Source of the DNA: JAKFEE01 sp036675815 | GTDB taxonomy: Bacteria > Pseudomonadota > Alphaproteobacteria > Rhodospirillales > Magnetospirillaceae | Assembly: GCA_036675815.1 (NCBI GenBank) | Contig: JAKFEE010000033.1 | Location: forward strand, 87,675-151,674 | DNA length: 64,000 nucleotides | Direction: 5' to 3' | In this document: positions 15,805 through 24,122 of the stretch, one piece after another | Position numbering within the stretch: position 1 is the first letter of the stretch | Layout of the letters: each line of letters opens with the position of its first letter | The notes under the pieces: generated by a model | Database searches by the model: none | What the model was told of the DNA's origin: nothing | Seen by the model: only the letters and a program-made list of their open reading frames with translations | Program-made: the position numbers and the translations under genes

Positions 15805-16803
15805 GTGAACGCGACACCGGTGGAACGCATGGTCGTCGTCGGCGGCGGCGCATGGGGGACGGCGCTGGCGGCGACGGCCGTGCGTGCCGGGCGCCGAGTG
15901 CGCCTGTGGGCGCGGCGGGCCAGCATCGCCGAGGCGGTGCAACGCGGGTGTAACGACGTCTATCTGCCGGGGGTGGCGTTGCCGGCCGGCCTCGGCGCCA
16001 CCACCGACATTGCCGCCGTCGCCGAGGCCGAGGCGGTGCTGCTGGTGGCGCCTGCCCAATTCCTGCGTGGCGTCTGCCGAAGCGCGGCACCGCATTGGCC
16101 GGCGGGCGTGCCGGCGGTGATCTGCGCCAAGGGCGTCGAGACCGGTACCTTGGCCCTGATGACCGACGTCGTCGCCGAGGAACTGCCGATGGCGCCGCCG
16201 GCGGTGCTGTCGGGGCCGACCTTCGCCGTCGAGGTGGCGCGGGGGCTGCCAACGGCGGTGACGCTGGCCTGCGGCGATGCCGAACTGGGTGGGCGCCTGG
16301 TTGCCGCCATCGGCACCACCACCTTCCGGCCCTATCTGACCGACGATGTCGTCGGCGCCGAGGTGGGCGGCGCGGTAAAGAACGTGCTGGCCATCGCCTG
16401 CGGCGTCGTCGCCGGCCGCAGCCTTGGCGACAACGCCCGTGCCGCCCTGATCACCCGCGGGCTGGCCGAGATCATGCGCTTGGCCGTCGCCAAAGGGGGG
16501 CGGCGCGAAACGCTCATGGGCCTCTCGGGGCTGGGCGATCTCATCCTGACCGCCAACAGCCAGCAATCGCGCAACTATTCCTTGGGGGTGGCCCTGGGAC
16601 AAGGCCGCGCGCTGGCGGACATCCTGGCGGGGCGCCAGGCGGTGACCGAGGGCGTCGCCTCGGCCGCCTCGGTGGTCGGCCTCGCCGAGCGGCTCGGCGT
16701 CGATATGCCGATCGCCGAGGCGGTCAATGCCATCCTCCACGCCGGCGCCGGCATCGACGACACCGTCGCGGGCCTGTTGGCAAGGCCGTTTCGCACGGAA
16801 TGA
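15805..16803 (+). CDS. gpsA: Glycerol-3-phosphate dehydrogenase [NAD(P)+]
   Basis: The protein has 332 residues from GTG 15805 (MNATPVERM); an internal ATG at 15829 would start at MVVVGGGAWG. Rossmann motif VVVGGGAWGTALA, GPTFAVEVARG, catalytic lysine in GGAVKNVLAIACG, and GLSGLGDLILTA are present. It reduces dihydroxyacetone phosphate to sn-glycerol-3-phosphate for phospholipid synthesis. Confidence 0.95.
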   Translation: MNATPVERMVVVGGGAWGTALAATAVRAGRRVRLWARRASIAEAVQRGCNDVYLPGVALPAGLGATTDIAAVAEAEAVLLVAPAQFLRGVCRSAAPHWPAGVPAVICAKGVETGTLALMTDVVAEELPMAPPAVLSGPTFAVEVARGLPTAVTLACGDAELGGRLVAAIGTTTFRPYLTDDVVGAEVGGAVKNVLAIACGVVAGRSLGDNARAALITRGLAEIMRLAVAKGGRRETLMGLSGLGDLILTANSQQSRNYSLGVALGQGRALADILAGRQAVTEGVASAASVVGLAERLGVDMPIAEAVNAILHAGAGIDDTVAGLLARPFRTE

Positions 16804-16924
16804 GCGATGGGCCGGCGATCCACGCAAACGGTCCTATTTCCTCTGGTTTCTGGCCTTCACTTGCGCGGATGCCGAATCTGCAAGCGAGGCCGCGACTCTG
16901 CGCTTAGCAATACGGAGATCCGAC

Positions 16925-17200
16925 ATGCTGTTCTGCATCTACTGCCTCGACAAGCCGGGCCATGAGCATATTCGTGCGGCCACCCGCGCCGAGCATCTCG
17001 AGTATGTCGCCAAGCTGGACGGCATCATCGTCGGCGGTCCCCTGTTGTCCGACGACGGCGGCAGGATGATCGGCAGCATGCTGGTCGTCGACCTTCCCGA
17101 CCGCGCCGCCGCCGAAGCTCTCGTTGCCGGCGATCCCTATACGGCAGCCGGCCTGTTCGAGAGCGTCATGATCCGCCCCTACAAAAAAGTCCTGCCGTGA
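16925..17200 (+). CDS. YciI-family protein
   Basis: The protein has 91 residues. MLFCIYCLDKPGHEHIRAATRAEHLEYV, GPLLSDDGGRMIGSMLVVD and AEALVAGDPYTAAGLF are the YciI pattern, a ferredoxin-like dimeric fold with a conserved His-Asp pair. Enzymatic role is unknown. The stop overlaps a GTG of the EVE gene; gpsA-YciI-EVE runs are common in this group. Confidence 0.88.
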   Translation: MLFCIYCLDKPGHEHIRAATRAEHLEYVAKLDGIIVGGPLLSDDGGRMIGSMLVVDLPDRAAAEALVAGDPYTAAGLFESVMIRPYKKVLP

Positions 17201-17205
17201 ACGCC

Positions 17206-17619
17206 ATGGCGCACTGGTTGATGAAGTCCGAACCCTCGGCGTGGTCATGGGACGATCAGGTGCGCAAAGGCGTCGAGCCCTGGAACGGCGTGCGCAACTT
17301 CCAGGCGGCCGCACATATGAAGGCGATGCGCCTGGGCGACACCGCCTTCTTCTATCACTCGGTCGCGGAGAAACGAATCGTCGGCATCGTTGAGATCGTA
17401 CGCACCTATTATCCCGATCCCACGGATGCCTCCGGCCGCTTCGGCATGGTCGACGTCAAGGCGGTGCGCCCGCTGCCACGGCCGGTAAGCCTGGCCGAGA
17501 TCAAGGCCGAACCGCGCCTGCAGCACCTCGCCTTGGTCCGGCAGTCGCGGCTGTCGGTGCTGCCCATCGACGACCAAGCCTGGGACGTGCTGTGCCGGAT
17601 GGGGGAGGTCGCCGCCTAG
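17206..17619 (+). CDS. EVE-domain protein
   Basis: The protein has 137 residues from ATG 17206 (MAHWLMKSEP), the normal start of this family; a GTG at 17197 overlapping the YciI stop is an alternative. GVRNFQAAAHMKAMRLGD and FFYHS are conserved EVE/PUA-like segments. EVE domains bind modified bases in RNA or DNA; the substrate of this core-genome version is unknown. Confidence 0.9.
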   Translation: MAHWLMKSEPSAWSWDDQVRKGVEPWNGVRNFQAAAHMKAMRLGDTAFFYHSVAEKRIVGIVEIVRTYYPDPTDASGRFGMVDVKAVRPLPRPVSLAEIKAEPRLQHLALVRQSRLSVLPIDDQAWDVLCRMGEVAA

Positions 17620-17682
17620 CGATCCGCCATCGGGTTAATACTTCTGGTGGAGGTGGTATTCGCTGATTTGCACCCTGTCGGC

Positions 17683-17711
17683 TTGTTCGGGCCGGGAAGT
17701 TTGGGGATAAT
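17683..17711 (+). promoter_or_regulatory. Candidate sigma-70-type promoter of acsA
   Basis: TTGTTC (17683-17688) and GATAAT (17706-17711) are 17 bases apart, giving a leader of about 55 bases before acsA. Confidence 0.45.
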
Positions 17712-17773
17712 CGTCCGCCGCTCGGGGGCACCCCAGGGGTGGAGCGGGCAATAAGGAAAGGGAGACACCTTTT

Positions 17774-19717
17774 ATGTCCGAGACGCAGATCATTCCGGTG
17801 CCACCTGACTTCGCGAAGGCGGCCCTGGTCGACGAAGAAAAGTATTTCGAAATGTATGACCGTTCGGTCAAGGACCCGGATGGATTTTGGGCCGAGCACG
17901 GCAAGTGCATCGACTGGATCAAGCCCTTCACCAAGGTCAAGGACGTCTCTTACAGTGGCGACGTTCACATCCGCTGGTTCCATGACGGCACGCTGAACGT
18001 CGCCGCCAACTGCCTCGATCGCCATCTCGCCACGCGCGGTAGCCAGACGGCGATCATCTGGGAGGGCGACGATCCCGGCGAGAGCGCCCACATTACTTAC
18101 GCCGACCTGCACGAGCGCGTGTGCCGCCTGGCCAACGCCATGACCGACCTCGGCGTCAAGAAGGGCGACCGGGTCACCATCTATCTGCCGATGATTCCGG
18201 AAGCCGCGGTGGCCATGCTGGCCTGCGCCCGCATCGGCGCCACTCATTCCGTGGTGTTCGGCGGGTTCTCGCCCGATTCGCTGGCCGGGCGCATCCAGGA
18301 CTGCGATTCCAACCTGCTGATCACCGCCGACGAGGGCCTGCGCGGCGGCCGCAAGGTGCCGCTCAAGGCCAATGCCGACAAGGCGCTGGAGACCTCGTGG
18401 AGCGTCAAGAACGTCATCGTCGTCAAGCGCACCGGCGGCCCGATCCACATGGTGAGTGGCCGCGACGTCTGGTATCACGAGATCACCGCCAAGGCGTCGC
18501 CGCAGCACAAGGCGGTCGAGATGAACGCCGAGGACCCGTTGTTCATCCTCTACACCTCGGGGTCGACCGGCAAGCCCAAGGGCGTGATGCACACCTCGGG
18601 CGGCTATCTGGTGTTCGAGGCGATGACCCATCGTTACGTCTTCGACTACAAGGACGGCGACGTTTACTGGTGCACCGCCGACGTCGGCTGGGTCACCGGT
18701 CACAGCTACATCGTCTATGGACCCTTGGCCAACGGCGCCACCAGCCTGATGTTCGAAGGGGTGCCCAACTATCCCAGCCCGTCACGCTTCTGGGAAGTCA
18801 TCGACAAGCACAAGGTCAACATCTTCTATACCGCGCCGACCGCCATTCGGGCGCTGATGCGCGAGGGCGAGACGCCGGTCAAGAAGACCAGTCGCCAAAG
18901 CCTGCGCCTGCTGGGCTCGGTCGGCGAGCCGATCAACCCCGAAGCTTGGCTGTGGTATTATAACGTCGTCGGCGAGCGCCGCTGTCCGATCGTCGACACG
19001 TGGTGGCAGACCGAAACCGGCGGCATCCTGATCACGCCGCTGCCGGGCGCGACCCCGCTGAAGCCCGGCTCGGCGACGCGACCGTTCTTCGGCGTCAAGC
19101 CGGCGGTAGTCGACGCCGAAGGCAAGGTCATCGATGGGCCGGCCGAAGGCAACCTATGCCTGCAGGAACCGGGCTGGCCCGGCCAGATGCGCACGGTCTA
19201 CGGCGACCACGAACGCTTCGTGCAGACCTACTTCTCCGCCTATCCCGGTCTTTATTTCAGCGGCGACGGCTGCCGCCGCGACGACGACGGCTACTACTGG
19301 ATCACCGGGCGCGTCGACGACGTCATCAACGTGTCCGGCCACCGCATGGGCACCGCCGAGGTGGAAAGCGCCCTGGTCGCCCATCCCAAGGTGGCGGAGG
19401 CGGCAGTGGTCGGCTATCCGCACGACCTCAAGGGCCAAGGGATCTATGCCTACGTCACCCTGGTGGCCGGCGAGCAACCGTCCGAGCAGTTGCGCAAGGA
19501 ACTGGTGGGCTGGGTGCGAACCGAAATTGGCCCGATCGCCTCGCCCGACCTGATCCAGTGGGCGCCGAGCCTGCCGAAGACCCGCTCGGGCAAGATCATG
19601 CGCCGTATCCTGCGCAAGATTGCGGAAAACGAGTTCGGCAGCCTGGGCGACACCTCGACCCTCGCCGATCCCACGGTGGTCGAGGAACTGATCGAGAACC
19701 GGATGAACCGTCAGTAG
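17774..19717 (+). CDS. acsA: Acetyl-CoA synthetase
   Basis: The protein has 647 residues. It activates acetate to acetyl-CoA via acetyl-AMP. ATP-binding YTSGSTGKPKGVMHTSGG, DTWWQTETGG and the C-terminal TRSGKIMRR, whose lysine is the acetylation-control site, are all present. AAGGAAAGGGAG lies upstream of the ATG. With glcB in the same window (malate synthase) it fits growth on acetate, although isocitrate lyase is not here. A strong terminator follows. Confidence 0.97.
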   Translation: MSETQIIPVPPDFAKAALVDEEKYFEMYDRSVKDPDGFWAEHGKCIDWIKPFTKVKDVSYSGDVHIRWFHDGTLNVAANCLDRHLATRGSQTAIIWEGDDPGESAHITYADLHERVCRLANAMTDLGVKKGDRVTIYLPMIPEAAVAMLACARIGATHSVVFGGFSPDSLAGRIQDCDSNLLITADEGLRGGRKVPLKANADKALETSWSVKNVIVVKRTGGPIHMVSGRDVWYHEITAKASPQHKAVEMNAEDPLFILYTSGSTGKPKGVMHTSGGYLVFEAMTHRYVFDYKDGDVYWCTADVGWVTGHSYIVYGPLANGATSLMFEGVPNYPSPSRFWEVIDKHKVNIFYTAPTAIRALMREGETPVKKTSRQSLRLLGSVGEPINPEAWLWYYNVVGERRCPIVDTWWQTETGGILITPLPGATPLKPGSATRPFFGVKPAVVDAEGKVIDGPAEGNLCLQEPGWPGQMRTVYGDHERFVQTYFSAYPGLYFSGDGCRRDDDGYYWITGRVDDVINVSGHRMGTAEVESALVAHPKVAEAAVVGYPHDLKGQGIYAYVTLVAGEQPSEQLRKELVGWVRTEIGPIASPDLIQWAPSLPKTRSGKIMRRILRKIAENEFGSLGDTSTLADPTVVEELIENRMNRQ

Positions 19718-19743
19718 TCATGCCATTGACGGGCAGCGGAGTT

Positions 19744-19767
19744 GGGCGGGGAATTCCCCGCCCTTTT
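19744..19767 (+). terminator. Rho-independent terminator after acsA
   Basis: GGGCGGGGAATTCCCCGCCC, a perfect self-complementary stem, is followed by TTTT and lies 27 bases after the acsA stop. Confidence 0.85.
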
Positions 19768-19834
19768 CGTGTAATGCGCGTAGCCGTTGCGCCCCTTGCG
19801 GCCTACCGATAGAATCAGAAAAAATCGGAGGTCG

Positions 19835-22279
19835 GTGGCATTGGACGAAGGCGCAATCGCGTCGCTGATTACTGTCGACGACGATGGTCAGCGGCTCCTT
19901 GAGCTTGCCCCCGACGCCATCCTCGTCCTCGGCGAGAACGGCCTCATCACTTCGTTCAATCGGGCGGCCGAGCGCCTGTTCGGCTGGACGGCGGCGGAAA
20001 TGCGTGGCCGGCCGATCGATGTCCTGCGTCCGCTCGGCTCTGCCGGCGGGGCCTTCGCGCCTGCCGTCGGGGGCGCACCTTGGGAGATGGCCTGCGTCAC
20101 CAAGGCGGGCCGGCCCTTCCTGGCGGAGGTGAGGGCGGTGCCTTTGGGCGAGGCATCGGGCCCTACCATCATGTTTCGCGACCTCGACGCGCCCAGGAGG
20201 ATCGTCGACGCCCTGATCAACGCCGAACAGCGCCTTGCCCGCGTTACCGTTAATTTGCCGGGGATCGTGTTTCAGCGTCTCCGGTGCGCCGACGGCAGCA
20301 TCCACTATCCGTTCTTTACCGATGGCGTCCGCGACCTCCTGGGCTATGACCCGCAGGCTCTGCGCGTCAACGGCCAGGGTTGCCTCGACGTCGTCCACTG
20401 GGCGGACCGCGACAGGCACAAGGCGGCGATTGCGGCGTCGGCCTTGACCTTGCAGCCATGCATCGAGGAGTTCCGCGCCATCACCAGCGGCGACGAAGTG
20501 CGCTGGCTGTCGGGAACGTCGCGTCCGCGTGCCCTGCCCAGCGGCGACATCGTGTGGGATGGACTGCTGATCGATGTCACCGAACGAAGGCGGGCCGAAC
20601 TGCGGCTGGAAATGATCATGGACCATGCCGCCGACAGCATCGTGACCACCGACACCTCGGGTTTCATCGAATCGGCCAATGCCGCGGCGGCCGACCTGTT
20701 CGGCTACCCCGCCGAGCATATGCTCGGCATGTCGTTCAAGACGCTGTTGCCGCGGTCGCATCGCCGCTCGTACGTACGGTCGATCGTCAAATATCTCGAG
20801 ACCGGTGACGAACGGCTGATCGCCGGTGTCCGCGAACTGCTTGGCCTGCGCGCCGACGGCACGACGTTCGTCCTGGAGCTTGCCGCCAGCGACGTTCGGA
20901 TGGAGGGGCGCCAGACCCTGGTCTTCATCGGCCGCGACATCACCGCGCGCAAGCGCACCGAGGAGCGGCTGCGCTACCTTGCCTATTACGATCCGGTGAC
21001 CGGTATCGCCAACCGTAGTCTGTTCCTCGACCGTCTTGGCGATGCCTGGCGGCTGGCGCAGATGCACGGGCACCAGCTGGCCGTATTGTCCTTGGGCATC
21101 GACCGGTTCAGCATCGTCAATACCACGGGCGGGCATCTCGTCGGCGATCGCGTCCTGGCGGCGATGGCGCAGCGCCTGCAAACCGCCCTTGGGACGGCCG
21201 GCACCGTGGCTCGGGATGGTGGCGATCGTTTCCTGATCGTGATTCCGGCATTGAGGGGCGAGACCGAGTTGAACCGGCTGGTGGATGACATCGTCGGTTG
21301 TTGCCGAAGGCCGCTGCAGGTCGAGGGCGACGAGTTCGACCTCACCGCCTGTATCGGCATCAGCCTCTATCCACGCCATGGCGACGACCCCGAGACCATG
21401 GTCAAGCATGCCGATACCGCCCTCAGCCGCGCCAAGGAGCAGGGGCCGGGGAGCATTGAGCTGTTTTCCGAGCATATCAGAATCAGCGCGGTCAGGACGC
21501 TGTCGTTGCAGAGCCGCATTCGTCGTGCCCTCGACAACGGCGACTTCGTGCCGCATTTCCAGCCGCAGGTCGATCTGGTCACCGGCGACATCGTCGGCGC
21601 GGAGGCACTGGCGCGGTGGACGGGTCCCGAATATGGCATGACCCCGCCCGCCGAATTCGTTCTGGTGGCCGAAGAATGCGGCCTCATCGATGTCCTGTGC
21701 GAACAGATCCTGCGCATCGCCTGCCAGCAGGCCAAGGCATGGCAGGATGCCGGGCTTCCGGCGATTCCGGTGGCGGTCAACATCTCCGGCCGGCAATTCC
21801 GCAATTCGCGCCGGTTGATCCAGACGGTGGAATCGGTGCTGTCCGACACGGGGTTGGCACCGCGCTATCTCGAACTGGAGCTGACCGAAAGCTCGGCGAT
21901 GCGCGACGCCGAAACGGCTATCGCCGTCGTGACCTCGCTGCGCCAACGCGGCATCGAATGCGCCATCGACGATTTCGGCACCGGCTATTCGTCCTTGGGC
22001 GTCCTGAAGCGCTTCCCCATCCACAAGCTGAAGATCGACCGCTCCTTCGTCAGCGACCTGTCGCTCGACGGCAACGACGCCGCCATCGTCAGCGCCATCA
22101 TCGCCATGGCCCATGCCATGCGCCTGAAGGTCGTGGCCGAGGGCGTCGAGTTGCCCGAACACCTGGAGTTCCTGCGGCGGGCCGCGTGCGATCAGATTCA
22201 GGGCTATCTGTTCAGCGCGCCGGTCGCGGCCCATGCCTTGCAGGCGATGCTTGCCGCGGGTCACAAATTGACTGTCTAG
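19835..22279 (+). CDS. PAS-PAS-PAS-GGDEF-EAL cyclic-di-GMP protein, degenerate GGDEF
   Basis: The protein has 814 residues from GTG 19835; a TTG at 19841 has better spacing to GGAGG (19827-19831). Three PAS domains occupy about residues 10-120, 130-255 and 258-370 (DAILVLGENG, PGIVFQRL, DSIVTTDTSG). The GGDEF domain (385-545) has GGDRF in place of GGDEF, losing the catalytic Glu, so cyclase activity is doubtful. The EAL domain (555-800) keeps EALARW, IDDFGTGYSS and KIDRSFV, so phosphodiesterase activity is likely. No membrane segment is seen: a cytoplasmic c-di-GMP hydrolase. Confidence 0.92.
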   Translation: MALDEGAIASLITVDDDGQRLLELAPDAILVLGENGLITSFNRAAERLFGWTAAEMRGRPIDVLRPLGSAGGAFAPAVGGAPWEMACVTKAGRPFLAEVRAVPLGEASGPTIMFRDLDAPRRIVDALINAEQRLARVTVNLPGIVFQRLRCADGSIHYPFFTDGVRDLLGYDPQALRVNGQGCLDVVHWADRDRHKAAIAASALTLQPCIEEFRAITSGDEVRWLSGTSRPRALPSGDIVWDGLLIDVTERRRAELRLEMIMDHAADSIVTTDTSGFIESANAAAADLFGYPAEHMLGMSFKTLLPRSHRRSYVRSIVKYLETGDERLIAGVRELLGLRADGTTFVLELAASDVRMEGRQTLVFIGRDITARKRTEERLRYLAYYDPVTGIANRSLFLDRLGDAWRLAQMHGHQLAVLSLGIDRFSIVNTTGGHLVGDRVLAAMAQRLQTALGTAGTVARDGGDRFLIVIPALRGETELNRLVDDIVGCCRRPLQVEGDEFDLTACIGISLYPRHGDDPETMVKHADTALSRAKEQGPGSIELFSEHIRISAVRTLSLQSRIRRALDNGDFVPHFQPQVDLVTGDIVGAEALARWTGPEYGMTPPAEFVLVAEECGLIDVLCEQILRIACQQAKAWQDAGLPAIPVAVNISGRQFRNSRRLIQTVESVLSDTGLAPRYLELELTESSAMRDAETAIAVVTSLRQRGIECAIDDFGTGYSSLGVLKRFPIHKLKIDRSFVSDLSLDGNDAAIVSAIIAMAHAMRLKVVAEGVELPEHLEFLRRAACDQIQGYLFSAPVAAHALQAMLAAGHKLTV

Positions 22280-22566
22280 CCGGCATGCTTGCGGTGCCGC
22301 CGAATGCCATTGTAGTTAAGCACTCCTTTACCCGATGCCGATTAACTGCGTACGTAGGCGCGCTTCGGCGCGGACGCTCCGCCATGCGTCGTCACGAGCC
22401 GCCAGGCGATAGGGTCGATATAAAACATGTCGTTGAATCAAGGTGTTGTCGTAATCTGTCGAGGGGCTGTTGCAGCGGCTTGCGTCAGTAGTTGTTCCCG
22501 CCTCGATCACGGAATTTCATTTCGTTCGCGGCGCCTTCTGATAGGCCGAGGGCCTATGCCCCGCCT
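22280..22566. other. Gene-free region, 287 bp
   Basis: No gene is supported on either strand. Part of it (GATATAAAACATG near 22418-22430) is AT-richer than the surroundings and may hold the promoter of the J-domain gene; no convincing -35 was found. A short palindrome AGGCCGAGGGCCT lies just before the J-domain start. Confidence 0.4.
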
Positions 22567-23211
22567 ATGACGACCGTCTTGAAGCACTCCTATACCATCC
22601 CTTGTTCCATCGCCTTCCGCGATGCGGTGGAAGCGTTGGCGGCGCGCCGCCAGGTCAATTCGGGTGATTTGGCGCGCTCGGTATTGCTGGTGGTCCCCGC
22701 CGCCGCGTTGGAGGCCTTCCCCGACCCTGGCGAGCCGCCGCCTGGCGAGCGCGAGGTGGTGATGCTGAAATCAGGCCCGGCGGCGGGGCGGCCGTGGCGG
22801 CGCAAGCCGCGGCTGCAGGTGCGGCTGCCCGCCGGTCACAGCGTCGGGGTCATCCGTCGCGCCCTGGCACTGGCCCTGGCGCTGGCCGCCGGTGAGATGA
22901 CGATCAACCTAGACAGCCCACGCGCGGTTGCGGCCAACGGCGCGCGCCACGCCGATCTCGAGGAGGAACTGGAAAGGCTGCGCACCATCGTCAACGTGCT
23001 GGCCTTCGAGCCGCTGCCGGACGGTGTGCGCAGCCGCGACGAGGCGCTGCATGTGCTGGGGTTCGCCCCTGGTGTCCGCCCCGATGCCAGGATGATCCGT
23101 GCCAAGTTCCGCATGTTGGCCACCGTTCATCACCCCGACAGCCCGCACGGCAATCACGAGCGCATGGCGCAGATCAACGCCGCCATGGATTTCCTCAGGC
23201 GCTCGGGCTGA
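22567..23211 (+). CDS. J-domain protein (DnaJ-like co-chaperone)
   Basis: The protein has 214 residues. The N-terminal ~140 residues are unusual (MTTVLKHSYTIPCSIAFRDAVEALAARRQVNSGDLARS, then basic RPWRRKPRLQVRLP). The C-terminal ~65 residues form a J-domain: LHVLGFAPGVRPDARMIRAKFRMLATVHHPDSPHGN with the HPD motif that stimulates Hsp70 ATPase. A C-terminal J-domain without Gly/Phe or zinc regions makes this a class C J-protein with a specialised partner. Confidence 0.8.
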   Translation: MTTVLKHSYTIPCSIAFRDAVEALAARRQVNSGDLARSVLLVVPAAALEAFPDPGEPPPGEREVVMLKSGPAAGRPWRRKPRLQVRLPAGHSVGVIRRALALALALAAGEMTINLDSPRAVAANGARHADLEEELERLRTIVNVLAFEPLPDGVRSRDEALHVLGFAPGVRPDARMIRAKFRMLATVHHPDSPHGNHERMAQINAAMDFLRRSG

Positions 23212-23229
23212 CTTGCGGCGCATGTTGAA

Positions 23230-23253
23230 CCCTCTCCTGCAAGCGGGAGAGGG
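23230..23253. repeat. Small dispersed palindrome between convergent genes
   Basis: CCCTCTCC and GGAGAGGG are separated by 8 bases. This is a common intergenic hairpin in alphaproteobacterial genomes and could also terminate the J-domain transcript. Confidence 0.55.
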
Positions 23254-23277
23254 GGGAGCAACGCGGCACGCTTCTGT

Positions 23278-23302
23278 AAAAAAAGGGAGCCGCGAGGCTC
23301 CC
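23278..23302 (-). terminator. Rho-independent terminator of the BAX-inhibitor-like gene
   Basis: On the minus strand the stem GGGAGCC/GGCTCCC, with a 4-base loop, is followed by seven T (23284-23278), 26 bases after the stop. Confidence 0.85.
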
Positions 23303-23328
23303 TTCGTCGTCGGCAATCCCGGTCGAGC

Positions 23329-24021
23329 CTATTCGCGGCGCTCGCCCAGGAACTGCAGCATGAACAGGAACAGGTTGATGAAGTCCAGGTACAGGGTCAG
23401 CGCGCCGAATACCGCCTTCTTGGTGGCCACCTCGCCCGCATCCGATTCCGAGTACGTCTCCTTGATGCGTTGCGTATCCCAGGCGGTCAGGCCGGTGAAG
23501 ACCACCACGCCGATCGCCGAGATGACGAAATGCATCATCGAGCTCTGCAGGAAGATGTTGACGACGCTGGCGATGAGGATGCCGATCAGGCCCATGAACA
23601 GGAACGAGCCCATTCCCGACAGGTCCTTCTTCGTCGTGTAGCCCCACAGGCTCATGGCGGCGAAGGTGCCGGCGGTGATGAAGAACACCCGGGCGACACT
23701 GACGCCGGTGAACTGCAGGAAAATCGACGCCAGCGACAGGCCCATCAGCCCGGCATAAATCCAGAACACCGTCTGGGCGGTGCTGGCCTTCATGCTGTTG
23801 ATCTTCATGCTGAGGAAGAACACCAGCGCGATCGGCGCCAGGGCGACGACCCAGAACAGGCCAGTGCCGAAGATGAGCTGAATCGCCGTCGGCGACGACA
23901 CTACCAGCAGCGAGACGATGCCGGTCAGCGCCAGACCCGAGGCCATGTAGTTGTAGACGCGCAGCATGTACTGGCGAAGGCCGACGTCGATGCCGGCAGC
24001 TTCGACCGCGGCGCGGTTCAT
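23329..24021 (-). CDS. BAX inhibitor-1 / YccA-family membrane protein
   Basis: The protein has 230 residues from ATG 24021 (MNRAAVEAAGIDVGLRQYMLRVYNYMASGLALTG), preceded by AGGAG. Seven hydrophobic segments and the conserved C-terminal FGALTLYLDFINLFLFMLQFLG match the Bax1-I family of Ca2+-leak-like channels, with the paired Asp/Asn region near SESDAGE and LYLDFINL. In bacteria they are linked to membrane protein quality control (YccA inhibits FtsH). Monocistronic with its own promoter and terminator. Confidence 0.93.
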   Translation of the reverse strand: MNRAAVEAAGIDVGLRQYMLRVYNYMASGLALTGIVSLLVVSSPTAIQLIFGTGLFWVVALAPIALVFFLSMKINSMKASTAQTVFWIYAGLMGLSLASIFLQFTGVSVARVFFITAGTFAAMSLWGYTTKKDLSGMGSFLFMGLIGILIASVVNIFLQSSMMHFVISAIGVVVFTGLTAWDTQRIKETYSESDAGEVATKKAVFGALTLYLDFINLFLFMLQFLGERRE

Positions 24022-24080
24022 GTATCTCCTAGGGGATTCCAGCGGCATTGCGACCCTCGACAGAAAAGCGATTGCGTCGC

Positions 24081-24110
24081 CTAATATCGGCAACTCGTCG
24101 TGGGAATCAA
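24081..24110 (-). promoter_or_regulatory. Candidate sigma-70-type promoter of the BAX-inhibitor-like gene
   Basis: On the minus strand, TTGATT (24110-24105) and TATTAG (24086-24081) are 18 bases apart, about 60 bases before the ATG. Confidence 0.4.
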
Positions 24111-24122
24111 TAGGGAACGGGT

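Noticed and set aside
14631..15926. An upstream extension of hemC over tsaD
   Set aside because: The extra ~430 residues are the antisense of tsaD; MSDSPLRIGTRGSP at 14630 is the true start.
19718..22264. An 848-codon open frame on the minus strand
   Set aside because: It mirrors the PAS-GGDEF-EAL gene; high GC leaves few stops in the opposite strand and the translation has no family features.
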